64,000 nucleotides of DNA from Oligoflexia bacterium. GTDB lineage: Bacteria > Bdellovibrionota_G > JALEGL01. The stretch's first letter is position 1, and each line of letters starts with the position of its first letter. The stretch covers positions 183,373 to 247,372 of the forward strand of contig DAOLES010000001.1 of NCBI GenBank assembly GCA_035326705.1. Reading direction: 5' to 3'. The notes beneath the pieces are model-generated. The model searched no databases, had not been told where the DNA came from, and worked only from the letters and a program-made list of their open reading frames with translations. Below are positions 51,244-60,319 of this stretch, in pieces. The position numbers and the translations under genes were made by a program.

Positions 51244-52482
51244 TTATTTGGCTTGGTTTGGCTTGGTCAGTAATTTAAACTCAATTCGTCTATTTTGAGC
51301 TCTACCTTCATCCGTATCATTGTTAGCCATCGGCTTTGTTGAACCATAACCTTTTACGGCAAGTCGCTTTTCATCTAAACCATGTGTAACCAAATATGTT
51401 TTAACACTTTTGGCACGTGCCAGAGATAGTTTATCATTGTACTCATGGGTACCAATTGAATCGGTATGACCTTCAATTAAAACAAATAAATTTGGATAAC
51501 GTTTTAAAGTTTCAATGGATTGATTTAAGTGGCCATAACTTGTCTTACTAATAGTTGCTGAGTCAAACTCAAAGAAAATATTTTCAATTCTACCTACAAA
51601 AGCTTTTAAATCATTGGGCACTTCATCAGGACAGCCATCATCGTCTTGATAATCATTGATAGTTTCAGGTTGAAGAGGGCATTGATCTTTGTCATCCATG
51701 ATTCCATCACTATCAGAATCTAATAAGTGTTTAGGTAATGTGTCAGGACAGCCATCTTCATCTTCAAACTGATTGACGGTTTCTGGCTGAAGAGGACAAT
51801 TATCTTTATCATCTGTGATTCCATCACCATCTGAGTCAATGGTAGACTTATCAACTTTTTTGATCTGGCTGTATTTTTTAGATTGTTGAGTATAGACGGT
51901 TAATAAAATACCAGACCAAAAGCCAGTGTGAGATTTGTCAAAATTGTTGATAGCATGAAATTCACCTCTTACAGCTAGTTTTGGGTTTAAAAAATATCGC
52001 ACTCCCAAACCGTAATAAGCTGAAAAATCATAATAATTGAAAGCAAATTGATTGACCATGCTTAAGTTACCAACACCTGCAAGAACATAAGGTGCAATTT
52101 TTTGATGAAACATATTAAAATTATACAATGCATGACCACTATAAAAATAAACGGTCTGTCTATTAACGCCTCTTCTTGTATTGGTGTACATAAAATTAGC
52201 TTCTAACTCTATTGCAGGGTTGAAAGCATAACCAAATCTAAAGCCATAAGCCCAAATATTGGACCACTGGTCACTGTTTGACGTGAAATTCTGCTCAAAA
52301 CCTTGATAATAGGCACCAAAACTTGGTGAAAATGTAATGCCACGGCTGGGACGGTAAAAATATGAGGTTTCAGTAGTACTTGTTTGAGTAGCTTTTTGGG
52401 TTTGAGAAAAGCTTAAAAGTGGGAAAAATGATAGAAAAAATAACAAAATTGAGCATTGTTTCATTTTATTTTGCATTTTCAT
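51244..52482 (-). CDS. OmpA-family protein with N-terminal barrel and thrombospondin type 3 repeats
   Basis: The 412-residue protein has a signal peptide (cleavage after LLSFSQ, about residue 26). An outer-membrane barrel follows (to about 200; SNIWAYGFRFGYAFNPAIEL). Calcium-binding type 3 repeats come next (DSDGDGITDDKDNCPLQPET and a near copy with SDGIMDDKDQCPLQPETIND, spacing about 39 residues). Last is a C-terminal OmpA domain binding peptidoglycan, with FFEFDSATISKTSYG, EGHTDSIGTHEYNDKLSLAR and NRRIEFKL. This ties the outer membrane to the cell wall. It is the first gene of a leftward operon with a lipoprotein and the M16 pair, and divergent from a dGTPase gene with only a 46-nt gap. Confidence 0.9.
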   Translation of the reverse strand: MKMQNKMKQCSILLFFLSFFPLLSFSQTQKATQTSTTETSYFYRPSRGITFSPSFGAYYQGFEQNFTSNSDQWSNIWAYGFRFGYAFNPAIELEANFMYTNTRRGVNRQTVYFYSGHALYNFNMFHQKIAPYVLAGVGNLSMVNQFAFNYYDFSAYYGLGVRYFLNPKLAVRGEFHAINNFDKSHTGFWSGILLTVYTQQSKKYSQIKKVDKSTIDSDGDGITDDKDNCPLQPETVNQFEDEDGCPDTLPKHLLDSDSDGIMDDKDQCPLQPETINDYQDDDGCPDEVPNDLKAFVGRIENIFFEFDSATISKTSYGHLNQSIETLKRYPNLFVLIEGHTDSIGTHEYNDKLSLARAKSVKTYLVTHGLDEKRLAVKGYGSTKPMANNDTDEGRAQNRRIEFKLLTKPNQAK

Positions 52483-52528
52483 CGTATATATTACTTATAA
52501 AGCTTAGGCAAAGGATAAATAAAGCAAA

Positions 52529-53689
52529 ATGAATTTGAATACAGTACATTTTTTAGAAGACTATGAAAATCGGTTATCTCCGCTTGCTGTGAAAACAGCT
52601 CAGTCAAAAGGTCGTAAAATTAAAGAGGATGCAGCTGAGCATAGAACTATGTTTCAACGCGATCGCGATCGTATACTCCATTGTGCTGCATTTAGAAGAA
52701 TGGAGTACAAAACCCAAGTATTTGTAAATCATGAAGGAGATCATTACCGTACTCGATTAACGCATAGTCTTGAGGTTGCTCAAATTGGTCGCACGGTGGG
52801 TAGGGCGCTGAAATTAAATGAAGACTTGATTGAAGCTCTGGTTTTAGCGCATGATCTTGGGCATACGCCTTTTGGTCATGCGGGTGAAGACATGATGGCT
52901 AAGCTCATGTTAGAACATGGCGGATTTGAACATAATTCACAGAGTTTAAGGATTGTCGATGTTTTAGAGCATCGGTATCCAACTTTTAGAGGCTTGAATT
53001 TATGTTTTGAGGTTAGAGAAGGTATTGTTAAACATTCTGCCAATTGGCAAAAGGAAAAGATTCCAACAGAGTTATTACCTGAAGAATATCCTTCTTTAGA
53101 GGCACAACTTATTGATTATGTTGATGAAATTGCCTACAACAATCATGACATAGATGACGGATTAGCGTCTAATATGATTGATATTGATGATCTAAGAAGT
53201 GTAGATTTGTGGCAAATGGCGGAAAAACGTGCACAACAAAAATACCCAAATGTGAGTTGGCCTAACAATAAATATGTGTGTATCTCAAGTATGATGAGTA
53301 TTTTGGTTTCTGACTTGATTGAACAAACACAAACTATGATTCAAAAAAGTGGGGTACAATGCTATCAAGATATACGAGTGCATAGTGAAGCTTTAGCCGG
53401 ATTTTCATCTGAAATTTATGAGAAAAATCAAAAATTAAAAATCTTTTTAAGGGATAAATTGTATTCTCATTATAGAGTTGTGAGAATGGAAGAAAAAGCC
53501 AAGAGAATCATTTCTGACTTATTTAATAGCTTTATTCAAAGACCTGGGCAAATCCCCTCAGATTTTATAAATCAACATCCTGAACCAAAAAATACAGCCA
53601 GAGTTATCTGCGATTATATTGCAGGTATGACGGATAGATTTGCTACGCGAGAACACGTAAAACTATTTAATCCTCAGGCTAAGGTATAA
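52529..53689 (+). CDS. dgt: dGTP triphosphohydrolase-like HD protein
   Basis: The enzyme hydrolyses deoxynucleoside triphosphates to the nucleoside and triphosphate, controlling dNTP pools. The HD-domain core is intact: metal His in YRTRLTHSLEVAQIGRTVGR, LAHDLGHTPFGHAGE (the HD pair), the segment GGFEHNSQSLRIVDVLE, and Asp in YVDEIAYNNHDIDDG. At 386 residues it matches the shorter dGTPase-like branch (about 340-390) rather than E. coli Dgt (505), whose substrate preference may differ. The start follows an AAAGGAT ribosome site. It is divergent from the OmpA operon. Confidence 0.9.
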   Translation: MNLNTVHFLEDYENRLSPLAVKTAQSKGRKIKEDAAEHRTMFQRDRDRILHCAAFRRMEYKTQVFVNHEGDHYRTRLTHSLEVAQIGRTVGRALKLNEDLIEALVLAHDLGHTPFGHAGEDMMAKLMLEHGGFEHNSQSLRIVDVLEHRYPTFRGLNLCFEVREGIVKHSANWQKEKIPTELLPEEYPSLEAQLIDYVDEIAYNNHDIDDGLASNMIDIDDLRSVDLWQMAEKRAQQKYPNVSWPNNKYVCISSMMSILVSDLIEQTQTMIQKSGVQCYQDIRVHSEALAGFSSEIYEKNQKLKIFLRDKLYSHYRVVRMEEKAKRIISDLFNSFIQRPGQIPSDFINQHPEPKNTARVICDYIAGMTDRFATREHVKLFNPQAKV

Positions 53690-53752
53690 AAGAAATAGTT
53701 TTAAAACATAAAACTGCATCGCTTTGATTAAAAAGTAACGCTATGCAATATA

Positions 53753-54505
53753 ATGAGATTTTGCTATAGAAGCAGCATGTGCTTTTTACGTCATTTTATT
53801 TTAATGAGAGGAATAATTGTATTTTGTTTTGCACTTACTTTAATTAGTGCATGCTTTAAAATTGACTCTCCTAACAAACCTTATGCTCATGAAACATTTC
53901 AGGGTAATATGGATATTCGCTTTGGAATTAAAGGTATGACAGCAGGTGCAGATGCAATTAATTTTGCCATTTTAAAAACCGCGGAAGATGGAAAAACTAT
54001 AAAAATTGCTCAAATTCCAAACGCTAATTTTGAATTATTTCCCAAAGAAATGTTTGAAGGTATGCGAGACGCTTTAAAAAAAACACCTGATCATGAAGAT
54101 ACCTTGCTTTATCAAGCTATTATGGAAATAGATGTTCCTGGGGCTGGCTTTGAAGATAAATCAAAATTTATCAGCACCCCAGATTTTGCAGGTTTACTGG
54201 GTGAAGTGAATGGCAATGTGATTACTGTTGAGGGTTTTGCTAGAAGTAATGATACTTTAAAAATGCTTCAATGTGGCGCTCGGGGTGAACTTTTACGTGA
54301 TGGTGATATTGTCTATACAACAAAAACAATAGAAATTTTTTGTCCATTAGAAGTGATGTTAGATTTTTTTGGTCCACATTTACTTTCATATTTACGTCGG
54401 GAATCTGATGGTAAAAAACTAAGTCATCTTGTGGATGAAGTGGAAGATTTTATTGTTTGGTATATTGATTTATTGATGCCTCAACCTATGACCTTATCAA
54501 CATAA
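53753..54505 (+). CDS. Lipoprotein of unknown function
   Basis: The 250-residue protein carries a lipobox ISAC in its signal (Cys near residue 34). The ATG at 53804 gives a shorter, more typical signal (MRGIIVFCFALTLISAC) and could be the real start; neither has a convincing ribosome site. The mature part contains mixed alpha/beta stretches (MDIRFGIKGMTAGADAINFA, LLYQAIMEIDVPGAGFED) without a known domain. The C-terminus is a helical segment. It is followed 12 nt later by another large lipoprotein on the same strand, suggesting one transcript. Confidence 0.6.
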   Translation: MRFCYRSSMCFLRHFILMRGIIVFCFALTLISACFKIDSPNKPYAHETFQGNMDIRFGIKGMTAGADAINFAILKTAEDGKTIKIAQIPNANFELFPKEMFEGMRDALKKTPDHEDTLLYQAIMEIDVPGAGFEDKSKFISTPDFAGLLGEVNGNVITVEGFARSNDTLKMLQCGARGELLRDGDIVYTTKTIEIFCPLEVMLDFFGPHLLSYLRRESDGKKLSHLVDEVEDFIVWYIDLLMPQPMTLST

Positions 54506-54517
54506 GAGTAGTACAAG

Positions 54518-56677
54518 ATGTTTAAGTATATATTTATTTTTTTTAGATATTGGGTATCACTTTTTTTTATACTTTTTTTACCAGCCTGTATTCAAGCAGG
54601 AGATCAAAAAAAGTCTACAATATTTTTTGGGGCTAGTGATAAAAATCATGATGCATTTATTGTTGCTAGAAAAAAATGGGATCCTTCAGAAGAAGTATCT
54701 GAAAAAAATATAACTGATACAGGAGATAGTACTAATTATACAGCATCTGTAGGAAAAGAAATTGCGCTAAAAGACTTTATTGATCTAGGAAAAAATGAGT
54801 TTTGCTCAGAAAACAACTCTTTAAGTACATTATTTTTAATTGAAACTCCTTTAACTTTTAATACATCTGCCATTAAAGTGATTGTTGATGATATTATAAA
54901 AAATATTGATGATATTGATGCAATAGAATTAGGTGAAGCCTTAGATTATATTTTTGATCAGGGACGAGATTTAATTGAAAAAAAACATTCTATAAATCAC
55001 TTGCTAAGAATTTGTAAACAAACGTTTGAAAGCGGAAGTTCTAAAATATGGTTAAGTCAAGGCTTTGAGGGTAGTGCATATCCTGAAAAACTACATCTAA
55101 TGTATGAAGGAGAAAATTTTATTTCCGTTCATGATCAAAAAGTAGAGATTTCAGAAATTAATATTGAAGAAAATAATTTATCTTCAAATACATTATATCC
55201 CTTTTTACAAAATTTGCATTTTTCCGAACAAATAGATGTTGTTACCGGGTTTTTTAATGAAAAATATACTAAATTAAATATATATGCTGAAGCTAAAAAA
55301 CCGGCTTTTGATGGATATATTATAAAAAAACAAAAAAGCTTTTCAAATCTTTTACTTAATTTAAACGACACCAATTCTTCTTCAGGACAGTACAATGAAA
55401 AAATTTTTATTCTAGAAGCAGAACATAGTCTTGATGAAAAACACTTAATTAATTTTATACAAAAAAATATTAATCAGCATACAGATATCAGGCAAAAAGG
55501 GCTTATTACAGCGAATCTATTGACAAGGCCCCTTCAATTAGGTGACTTAGATCATATTAATTCAGATATAAAAAATAATGGCTTTAATGAAGATAAACAA
55601 ACAACTTTAAATGACAAATATTATGTTTTGCCGGACTGGCTTCAAAACCAAAGTATACCTTATGAAGTACAAGAAAATAAAATACAACTTGAACCTACTG
55701 AACCTATTCACAATGATTTGGTAACTGTATCTCCAAAAGTAAGTTTTAATATGCAAGATTTTCAAAATTATTTTTTAACAAAGATCGAGGCAAATCAAAC
55801 GCTTACCCAACCAAACTTTATGAGTTACAATTATGCTGATCCTTATTTTTTTAACTATGAAGAAATGTTAGATCAATGTCAGGATTATGAGCATATGCTT
55901 AATATAAACTTTAAAGGTAATTATATTTTAGCACCGCAATATGATGCCCAAGAAGATGGTTTAATCATTAAGCAAAGAATAATCGATAGAAGAGGTAAAG
56001 GCTTTGCAAGCAATGAGGGATATAGAATCACAGTTAAAAATACTGAAAAACTATTTTCTAGTCCTCAAAGAATTTATATCAATCATTATTTGTGTTTTAG
56101 CGATGTTAATGGCTTAAATGATGGCGATTACCAAGCATTTATTGATACGTATATTACTGCACAGGACAGCTTAAAAGGGGTTTATAAAGTGTCTCATGCG
56201 CATTCTATTTATCATGCGCAATATGCAGAAAATGATGAACAAAATATTATCATAGGTTTTAGTTTAGCATCATTTGATTCTCATGATGCAAATAGAGTGA
56301 CCTATTATTTAAAAAGTTCTAATACATTTAGAGGTGGAACCCAAAATAGTCATGAAAAAGATGATTCACGTACACATATGACTTTTCAACTAACGGGTAA
56401 AGTTATAGCTAAGATAGAAGATATCAAAAAACCTGGGCAAGCACATATAAGCAATATCAAAGTAATTGATATGAAAAAATTGGATTTTATTTTACCTGCC
56501 AGCAATGAATTTTATGTTGGGGATTATTTTTATGCTGAGCAACATCCAACTTTGAAACAGAGTGCAGTGCTTTGGCGTAATAGTATACAAAGTCAAAGTG
56601 GTTATACTTATGATGGTTTTTTTAAATTTTTTGGCCTTTTAGAACCTTTAAAGTTTGTTGTGTTTATTGATGGCTGA
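54518..56677 (+). CDS. Large lipoprotein of unknown function
   Basis: The 719-residue protein begins with a hydrophobic signal ending in LPAC (Cys at about residue 24). The middle has acidic, Asn/Ile-rich regions, for example KVIVDDIIKNIDDIDAIELG. The C-terminal 280 residues are beta-rich (YADPYFFNYEEMLDQCQDYE, RGGTQNSHEKDDSRTHMTFQ). No domain is recognised. Codon use is extremely A+T-rich, more so than neighbours such as dgt or ligA by eye. It is the second gene of a pair with the lipoprotein upstream, and its stop abuts the convergent CAP-domain gene directly. Confidence 0.6.
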   Translation: MFKYIFIFFRYWVSLFFILFLPACIQAGDQKKSTIFFGASDKNHDAFIVARKKWDPSEEVSEKNITDTGDSTNYTASVGKEIALKDFIDLGKNEFCSENNSLSTLFLIETPLTFNTSAIKVIVDDIIKNIDDIDAIELGEALDYIFDQGRDLIEKKHSINHLLRICKQTFESGSSKIWLSQGFEGSAYPEKLHLMYEGENFISVHDQKVEISEINIEENNLSSNTLYPFLQNLHFSEQIDVVTGFFNEKYTKLNIYAEAKKPAFDGYIIKKQKSFSNLLLNLNDTNSSSGQYNEKIFILEAEHSLDEKHLINFIQKNINQHTDIRQKGLITANLLTRPLQLGDLDHINSDIKNNGFNEDKQTTLNDKYYVLPDWLQNQSIPYEVQENKIQLEPTEPIHNDLVTVSPKVSFNMQDFQNYFLTKIEANQTLTQPNFMSYNYADPYFFNYEEMLDQCQDYEHMLNINFKGNYILAPQYDAQEDGLIIKQRIIDRRGKGFASNEGYRITVKNTEKLFSSPQRIYINHYLCFSDVNGLNDGDYQAFIDTYITAQDSLKGVYKVSHAHSIYHAQYAENDEQNIIIGFSLASFDSHDANRVTYYLKSSNTFRGGTQNSHEKDDSRTHMTFQLTGKVIAKIEDIKKPGQAHISNIKVIDMKKLDFILPASNEFYVGDYFYAEQHPTLKQSAVLWRNSIQSQSGYTYDGFFKFFGLLEPLKFVVFIDG

Positions 56678-57166
56678 TTAACGTCTGATAAATACATGGG
56701 TCCAAACACCTGGAGATGCAAGACCTACACCATGGTGTGTATAAATACAGTTTTCTAAATTTGCTCTATGACCTGGACTATCAATCCATGCTTGTAAAAC
56801 GTCACTGGCTTGCATAGAGTTTATAGCAATATTTTCTGCTGCGGCAGTATAAAAAACATTGTAATTGGCCAATCTATCCCAAAATTGATCTCCATTTAAA
56901 CCTTTATGAGAGAAATAAGAATTTTGTTGCATATCCAAGCTGTGCAACTGGGCTACAACATGCACACTATGATCCCAAATTAAATTTTCATTACAGCCTG
57001 CATTTTGTCGGTGTTGATTTGCTAATAGAATAAAGTCATCTATATTGAGCTGTTCTGTTTCCGTAATGGCATAACTTGGATAATCATAAGATGTTTTTGA
57101 ACAGTGAATCAAAAACAGGCTGACGCCAAAAATTATAAAAGCATAGCTCAAACGATTCAAAAGCAT
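56678..57166 (-). CDS. CAP/SCP-domain lipoprotein
   Basis: The 162-residue protein is a lipoprotein (lipobox LIHC, Cys near residue 22) with one CAP (SCP/PR-1) domain. Diagnostic stretches are LLANQHRQNAGCNENLIWDH, the FSHKGLNGDQFWDRLANYN strand with His, the AAENIAINSMQASDVLQAWI segment with Glu, and SPGHRANLENC with the second His. Bacterial CAP proteins are often secreted and linked to spore, envelope or host interaction, and their activity is mostly unknown. It follows the semialdehyde dehydrogenase by 9 nt on the same strand and so appears to be in the lysine operon, although no functional link is known. Confidence 0.82.
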   Translation of the reverse strand: MLLNRLSYAFIIFGVSLFLIHCSKTSYDYPSYAITETEQLNIDDFILLANQHRQNAGCNENLIWDHSVHVVAQLHSLDMQQNSYFSHKGLNGDQFWDRLANYNVFYTAAAENIAINSMQASDVLQAWIDSPGHRANLENCIYTHHGVGLASPGVWTHVFIRR

Positions 57167-57175
57167 TCCTTAATT

Positions 57176-58789
57176 TTAAGGCATAATAGAATTTAAATCT
57201 AGTTCAGAATGTTTCATTTGTGCCAAATCTTCTGTATCCATTTGTGCCAACTGCAATTTACCTGACATTTCATCATTAACGGCATGCCACTCTGTATAGG
57301 CATCAATCACCCAAATCCCCGATTCGCGTGTACCATTACCAGAAGATTTTCTTCCTCCAAAAGGCAAGTGCGCTTCAGCGCCGGTGGTTGAGTTATTAAT
57401 TGAACTCATTCCCGCTTCAATTTCATTTTTAAACTGATAAGCATACATTCTATTGTTGGTATAAATAGCTGAAGATAGGCCATAAGCTGTTCCATTTGCC
57501 ACATCAATAGCTTCATGAATATCTTTTACTGATAAAATTCCAACTGTGGGACCAAAAACTTCATTTTGTGCAATCCAGTGCTTAATTTTTACATTTGTCC
57601 AGACACTTGGCCAAACATAGAAACCTAGTTGAGCATCAGCTTTAAAGCCATTTGGTTTTTGGTCATCCGTAATTCTTCCTTGGCCATAAGCCAAAGTAGG
57701 GCCATTGTTTTCTTTTGCCAAATCAAAGTGCTCAAGAAAATGACTTAAATAATGTTCTTCAATCATAGGGCCATACAAAACATTTTTATCTAAAAGCGGA
57801 TTACCAATATGAATTTGTTTAACTTTTTCAAGAAAGCGTTGAGTAAACTCTTTTTCAATAGCTTGATGAACAATAATATTGCCTGCTGATGTGCAGCGTT
57901 GCCCTGCAGTTCCAAAAGAAGCCCATAAAGCACCTTCAAGCGCTAAATCAAGGTTGGCATCTTCCATAACAATGAGTGGATTTTTCCCACCAAGTTCCAA
58001 AGAAGGAGTTTGCAAATTACGGCCGCAAACCTCACCAACAATTTTTCCTACGCGTGTTGAACCAGTAAAAGAAACTTTATCAATTCTACCCGCATCAACA
58101 TAGTCCAATAGTTTTTGGCCTATTTTTCCATCGCCATGGATAACATTAAGCACACCGTTGGGCAGTCCAGCCATCGCACATAGTTTTGCAACTAAATAGG
58201 CAATACAAGGTGCCTCAGGAGGGGTTTTCCAAACAACCGTATTCCCAGATAAAAGAGCAGGAATAAACTTCCATGAGGCTACTGCTATTGGAAAGTTTGA
58301 AGGCGTGATAATCGCAACAACACCATATGGACGTCTATAAGTAAACAGTTCTTTATTTCTCATCTCAGAAGGAACCGTTTGTCCATACAAACGTCTGCCT
58401 TCACTTTGAAAAAAATGACAGGTATCAATGGCTTCTTGCACTTCACCTTTAGCTTCTTTTAAAGTTTTCCCGATTTCGCGTGTTACCAAATAAGATAATG
58501 TTTCTTTATGTTCTGTTAGTAGCTCGCCCAACTTTCCAATCACTTGTGCTCTTACAGGCGCAGGAGTGTTTTTCCAGAGCTTTTTTTGTTGATTAGCTGC
58601 ATCCACAGCGTTTTTGATGATATCATCATTGGCTTGGTAAACCTTGGCAACTCTATCTCTTAAATCAGATGGATTGCGTGAGTCAAAGCTAGAATCACTG
58701 GTCACATCTTCACCAAAGATAATATTTTTACAAATTAGTGTCTTCCCATATTGATTGTTACACTGTTCTGAGTCTGTATATTCTAACAT
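57176..58789 (-). CDS. Aldehyde dehydrogenase, probably L-aminoadipate-semialdehyde dehydrogenase
   Basis: This NAD(P)-dependent enzyme oxidises an aldehyde to an acid. The 537-residue chain has the full ALDH fold: substrate/cofactor motif TPSNFPIAVASWKFIPALLS, FTGSTRVGKIVGE, the glutamate in LELGGKNPLIV, and the catalytic Cys in FGTAGQRCTSAGN (near residue 299). It lies 30 nt after the L-lysine 6-aminotransferase gene, so its substrate is most likely 2-aminoadipate 6-semialdehyde, giving 2-aminoadipate. That pairing is the reason for the substrate call. At 537 residues it is somewhat long because of an N-terminal leader. Confidence 0.88.
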   Translation of the reverse strand: MLEYTDSEQCNNQYGKTLICKNIIFGEDVTSDSSFDSRNPSDLRDRVAKVYQANDDIIKNAVDAANQQKKLWKNTPAPVRAQVIGKLGELLTEHKETLSYLVTREIGKTLKEAKGEVQEAIDTCHFFQSEGRRLYGQTVPSEMRNKELFTYRRPYGVVAIITPSNFPIAVASWKFIPALLSGNTVVWKTPPEAPCIAYLVAKLCAMAGLPNGVLNVIHGDGKIGQKLLDYVDAGRIDKVSFTGSTRVGKIVGEVCGRNLQTPSLELGGKNPLIVMEDANLDLALEGALWASFGTAGQRCTSAGNIIVHQAIEKEFTQRFLEKVKQIHIGNPLLDKNVLYGPMIEEHYLSHFLEHFDLAKENNGPTLAYGQGRITDDQKPNGFKADAQLGFYVWPSVWTNVKIKHWIAQNEVFGPTVGILSVKDIHEAIDVANGTAYGLSSAIYTNNRMYAYQFKNEIEAGMSSINNSTTGAEAHLPFGGRKSSGNGTRESGIWVIDAYTEWHAVNDEMSGKLQLAQMDTEDLAQMKHSELDLNSIMP

Positions 58790-58819
58790 GATTAACTATT
58801 CCTTGTTTTTAGATTAAAA

Positions 58820-60184
58820 TCACAGCATATCGTGAGCTTTTTTTAATATCTGTAAGGCATGATCAGCATTTTGCTGAGTGAAGTCTAAATGGCAGCGCAA
58901 ACGCACACTTTTTTCCCCACAACCAAGCATAATAGCACCTTGGCTAAAAACATGCTTTCTAAAGGCATCTCTTTGTTCAGTGTCTTTAAAGTCAAAAGCA
59001 ATCATTAATCCTCTGCCTCTTAAATTACTTAAGTATGGACTAGCATCAACAAAATCCTGCAACTGGGTCATAAAATATTGGCCCATGCTATTTACATTAT
59101 CCAATAAATGATCTTCATCAATGATTTCTAACATTCTTTGCATGCGCATCAAGTCCACCAAATTACTACCCCAAGTAGAATTAATCCTACTGGACAGCTC
59201 AAATACATTGTCTTTGACTTCATCAACCCGTGATGAAACAGCACAACCGGCAACTTGAGCTTTTTTCCCAAATGCAATGATATCAGGTTTTATTGAGTAA
59301 TGCTCAAAGCACCACATTTTACCGGTTAACCCTAAGCCCGTTTGTACTTCGTCAAAAATCAACATAAACTCATGTTCATCGGCGAGCTTCCTTAACGCAA
59401 TAAAAAATTCGTCTCTAAAGTGATTATCTCCACCTTCACCTTGAATCGGTTCAATAATTAAGGCTGCAATATCATTTGGGTATTGATTTAATGCTTGTTT
59501 AATCTCATTTAGTGCTTGTTGTTCATTTTTTATACAGGTTTGAATATTATCTTCATTTATAGGAAAAATGATTGCAGGAGGAGTAATTCTTGGCCAATCA
59601 GTAAATTTTGGAAAATTCATGTATTTTTTGGGGTCATGGGTGTTGGTTAATGACAAAGTATAGCCTGAACGACCATGAAAAGCTTTTTTGAAATGAATAA
59701 CTTTACTACCAACTTCTCCAGAAATACCCTTGGCTTGATTTTTTCTAACCTTCCAGTCAAAAGCAACTTTTAATGCATTTTCTACACCTAGGGTACCGCC
59801 TTCAATAAAAAAGAAGTGCTTAAAGGCTTTTTGATGGTTGGCAATTTTATCAAATGTTTCTATAGCTGCAGCAAAATCTTGAGTATAAATATCTGATAAA
59901 GACGGTCTGTGAATAGCAATCTCACCTAGTTTTTCTTTGAAAGCTTTGGTGTTGAGTTTTGGGTGATTAAATCCAATGGGTTGTGAAGCAAAAAACGAAA
60001 ATAAATCCAAATAATCTTTATTTGTTTTAGCATCACGTATGTAAGCACCATGGCTGTTGGCTTGATCAAAGACGATTGGCAAACCATCGGCTAAAATATA
60101 ACGACCTAAGGTTTTATGAACATTGTTGGGATCTATTTTAAGTTTAGATTCAGCTTGAGTGAAAATTTCTTTTAACATATACAT
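58820..60184 (-). CDS. lat: L-lysine 6-transaminase
   Basis: This PLP class III aminotransferase transfers the epsilon-amino group of lysine to 2-oxoglutarate, giving 2-aminoadipate 6-semialdehyde and glutamate. The chain of 454 residues matches the Lat family (about 450). Motifs: NSHGAYIRDAKTNKDYLDLF, FHGRSGYTLSLTNTHDPKKY (characteristic of Lat), the PLP Asp in MLIFDEVQTGLGLTG, and the PLP Lys in IIAFGKKAQVAGC (near residue 304). The gene precedes the semialdehyde dehydrogenase on the same strand. An ATG at residue 3 is an alternative start. The same enzyme starts beta-lactam precursor synthesis in some actinobacteria, but here catabolism is more likely. Confidence 0.9.
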   Translation of the reverse strand: MYMLKEIFTQAESKLKIDPNNVHKTLGRYILADGLPIVFDQANSHGAYIRDAKTNKDYLDLFSFFASQPIGFNHPKLNTKAFKEKLGEIAIHRPSLSDIYTQDFAAAIETFDKIANHQKAFKHFFFIEGGTLGVENALKVAFDWKVRKNQAKGISGEVGSKVIHFKKAFHGRSGYTLSLTNTHDPKKYMNFPKFTDWPRITPPAIIFPINEDNIQTCIKNEQQALNEIKQALNQYPNDIAALIIEPIQGEGGDNHFRDEFFIALRKLADEHEFMLIFDEVQTGLGLTGKMWCFEHYSIKPDIIAFGKKAQVAGCAVSSRVDEVKDNVFELSSRINSTWGSNLVDLMRMQRMLEIIDEDHLLDNVNSMGQYFMTQLQDFVDASPYLSNLRGRGLMIAFDFKDTEQRDAFRKHVFSQGAIMLGCGEKSVRLRCHLDFTQQNADHALQILKKAHDML

Positions 60185-60319
60185 ATTTTATAGTTCTCTG
60201 TTATGAAGGTCAAACTTGCCTTACAAAACATTGTTTTTTAGGCTTTAAGCACAATTTGATTGTACAACAAAGATTTTCGTTGTCTTTCTAAAGGAGCTTG
60301 GTTAATTTAAAACTCAATC

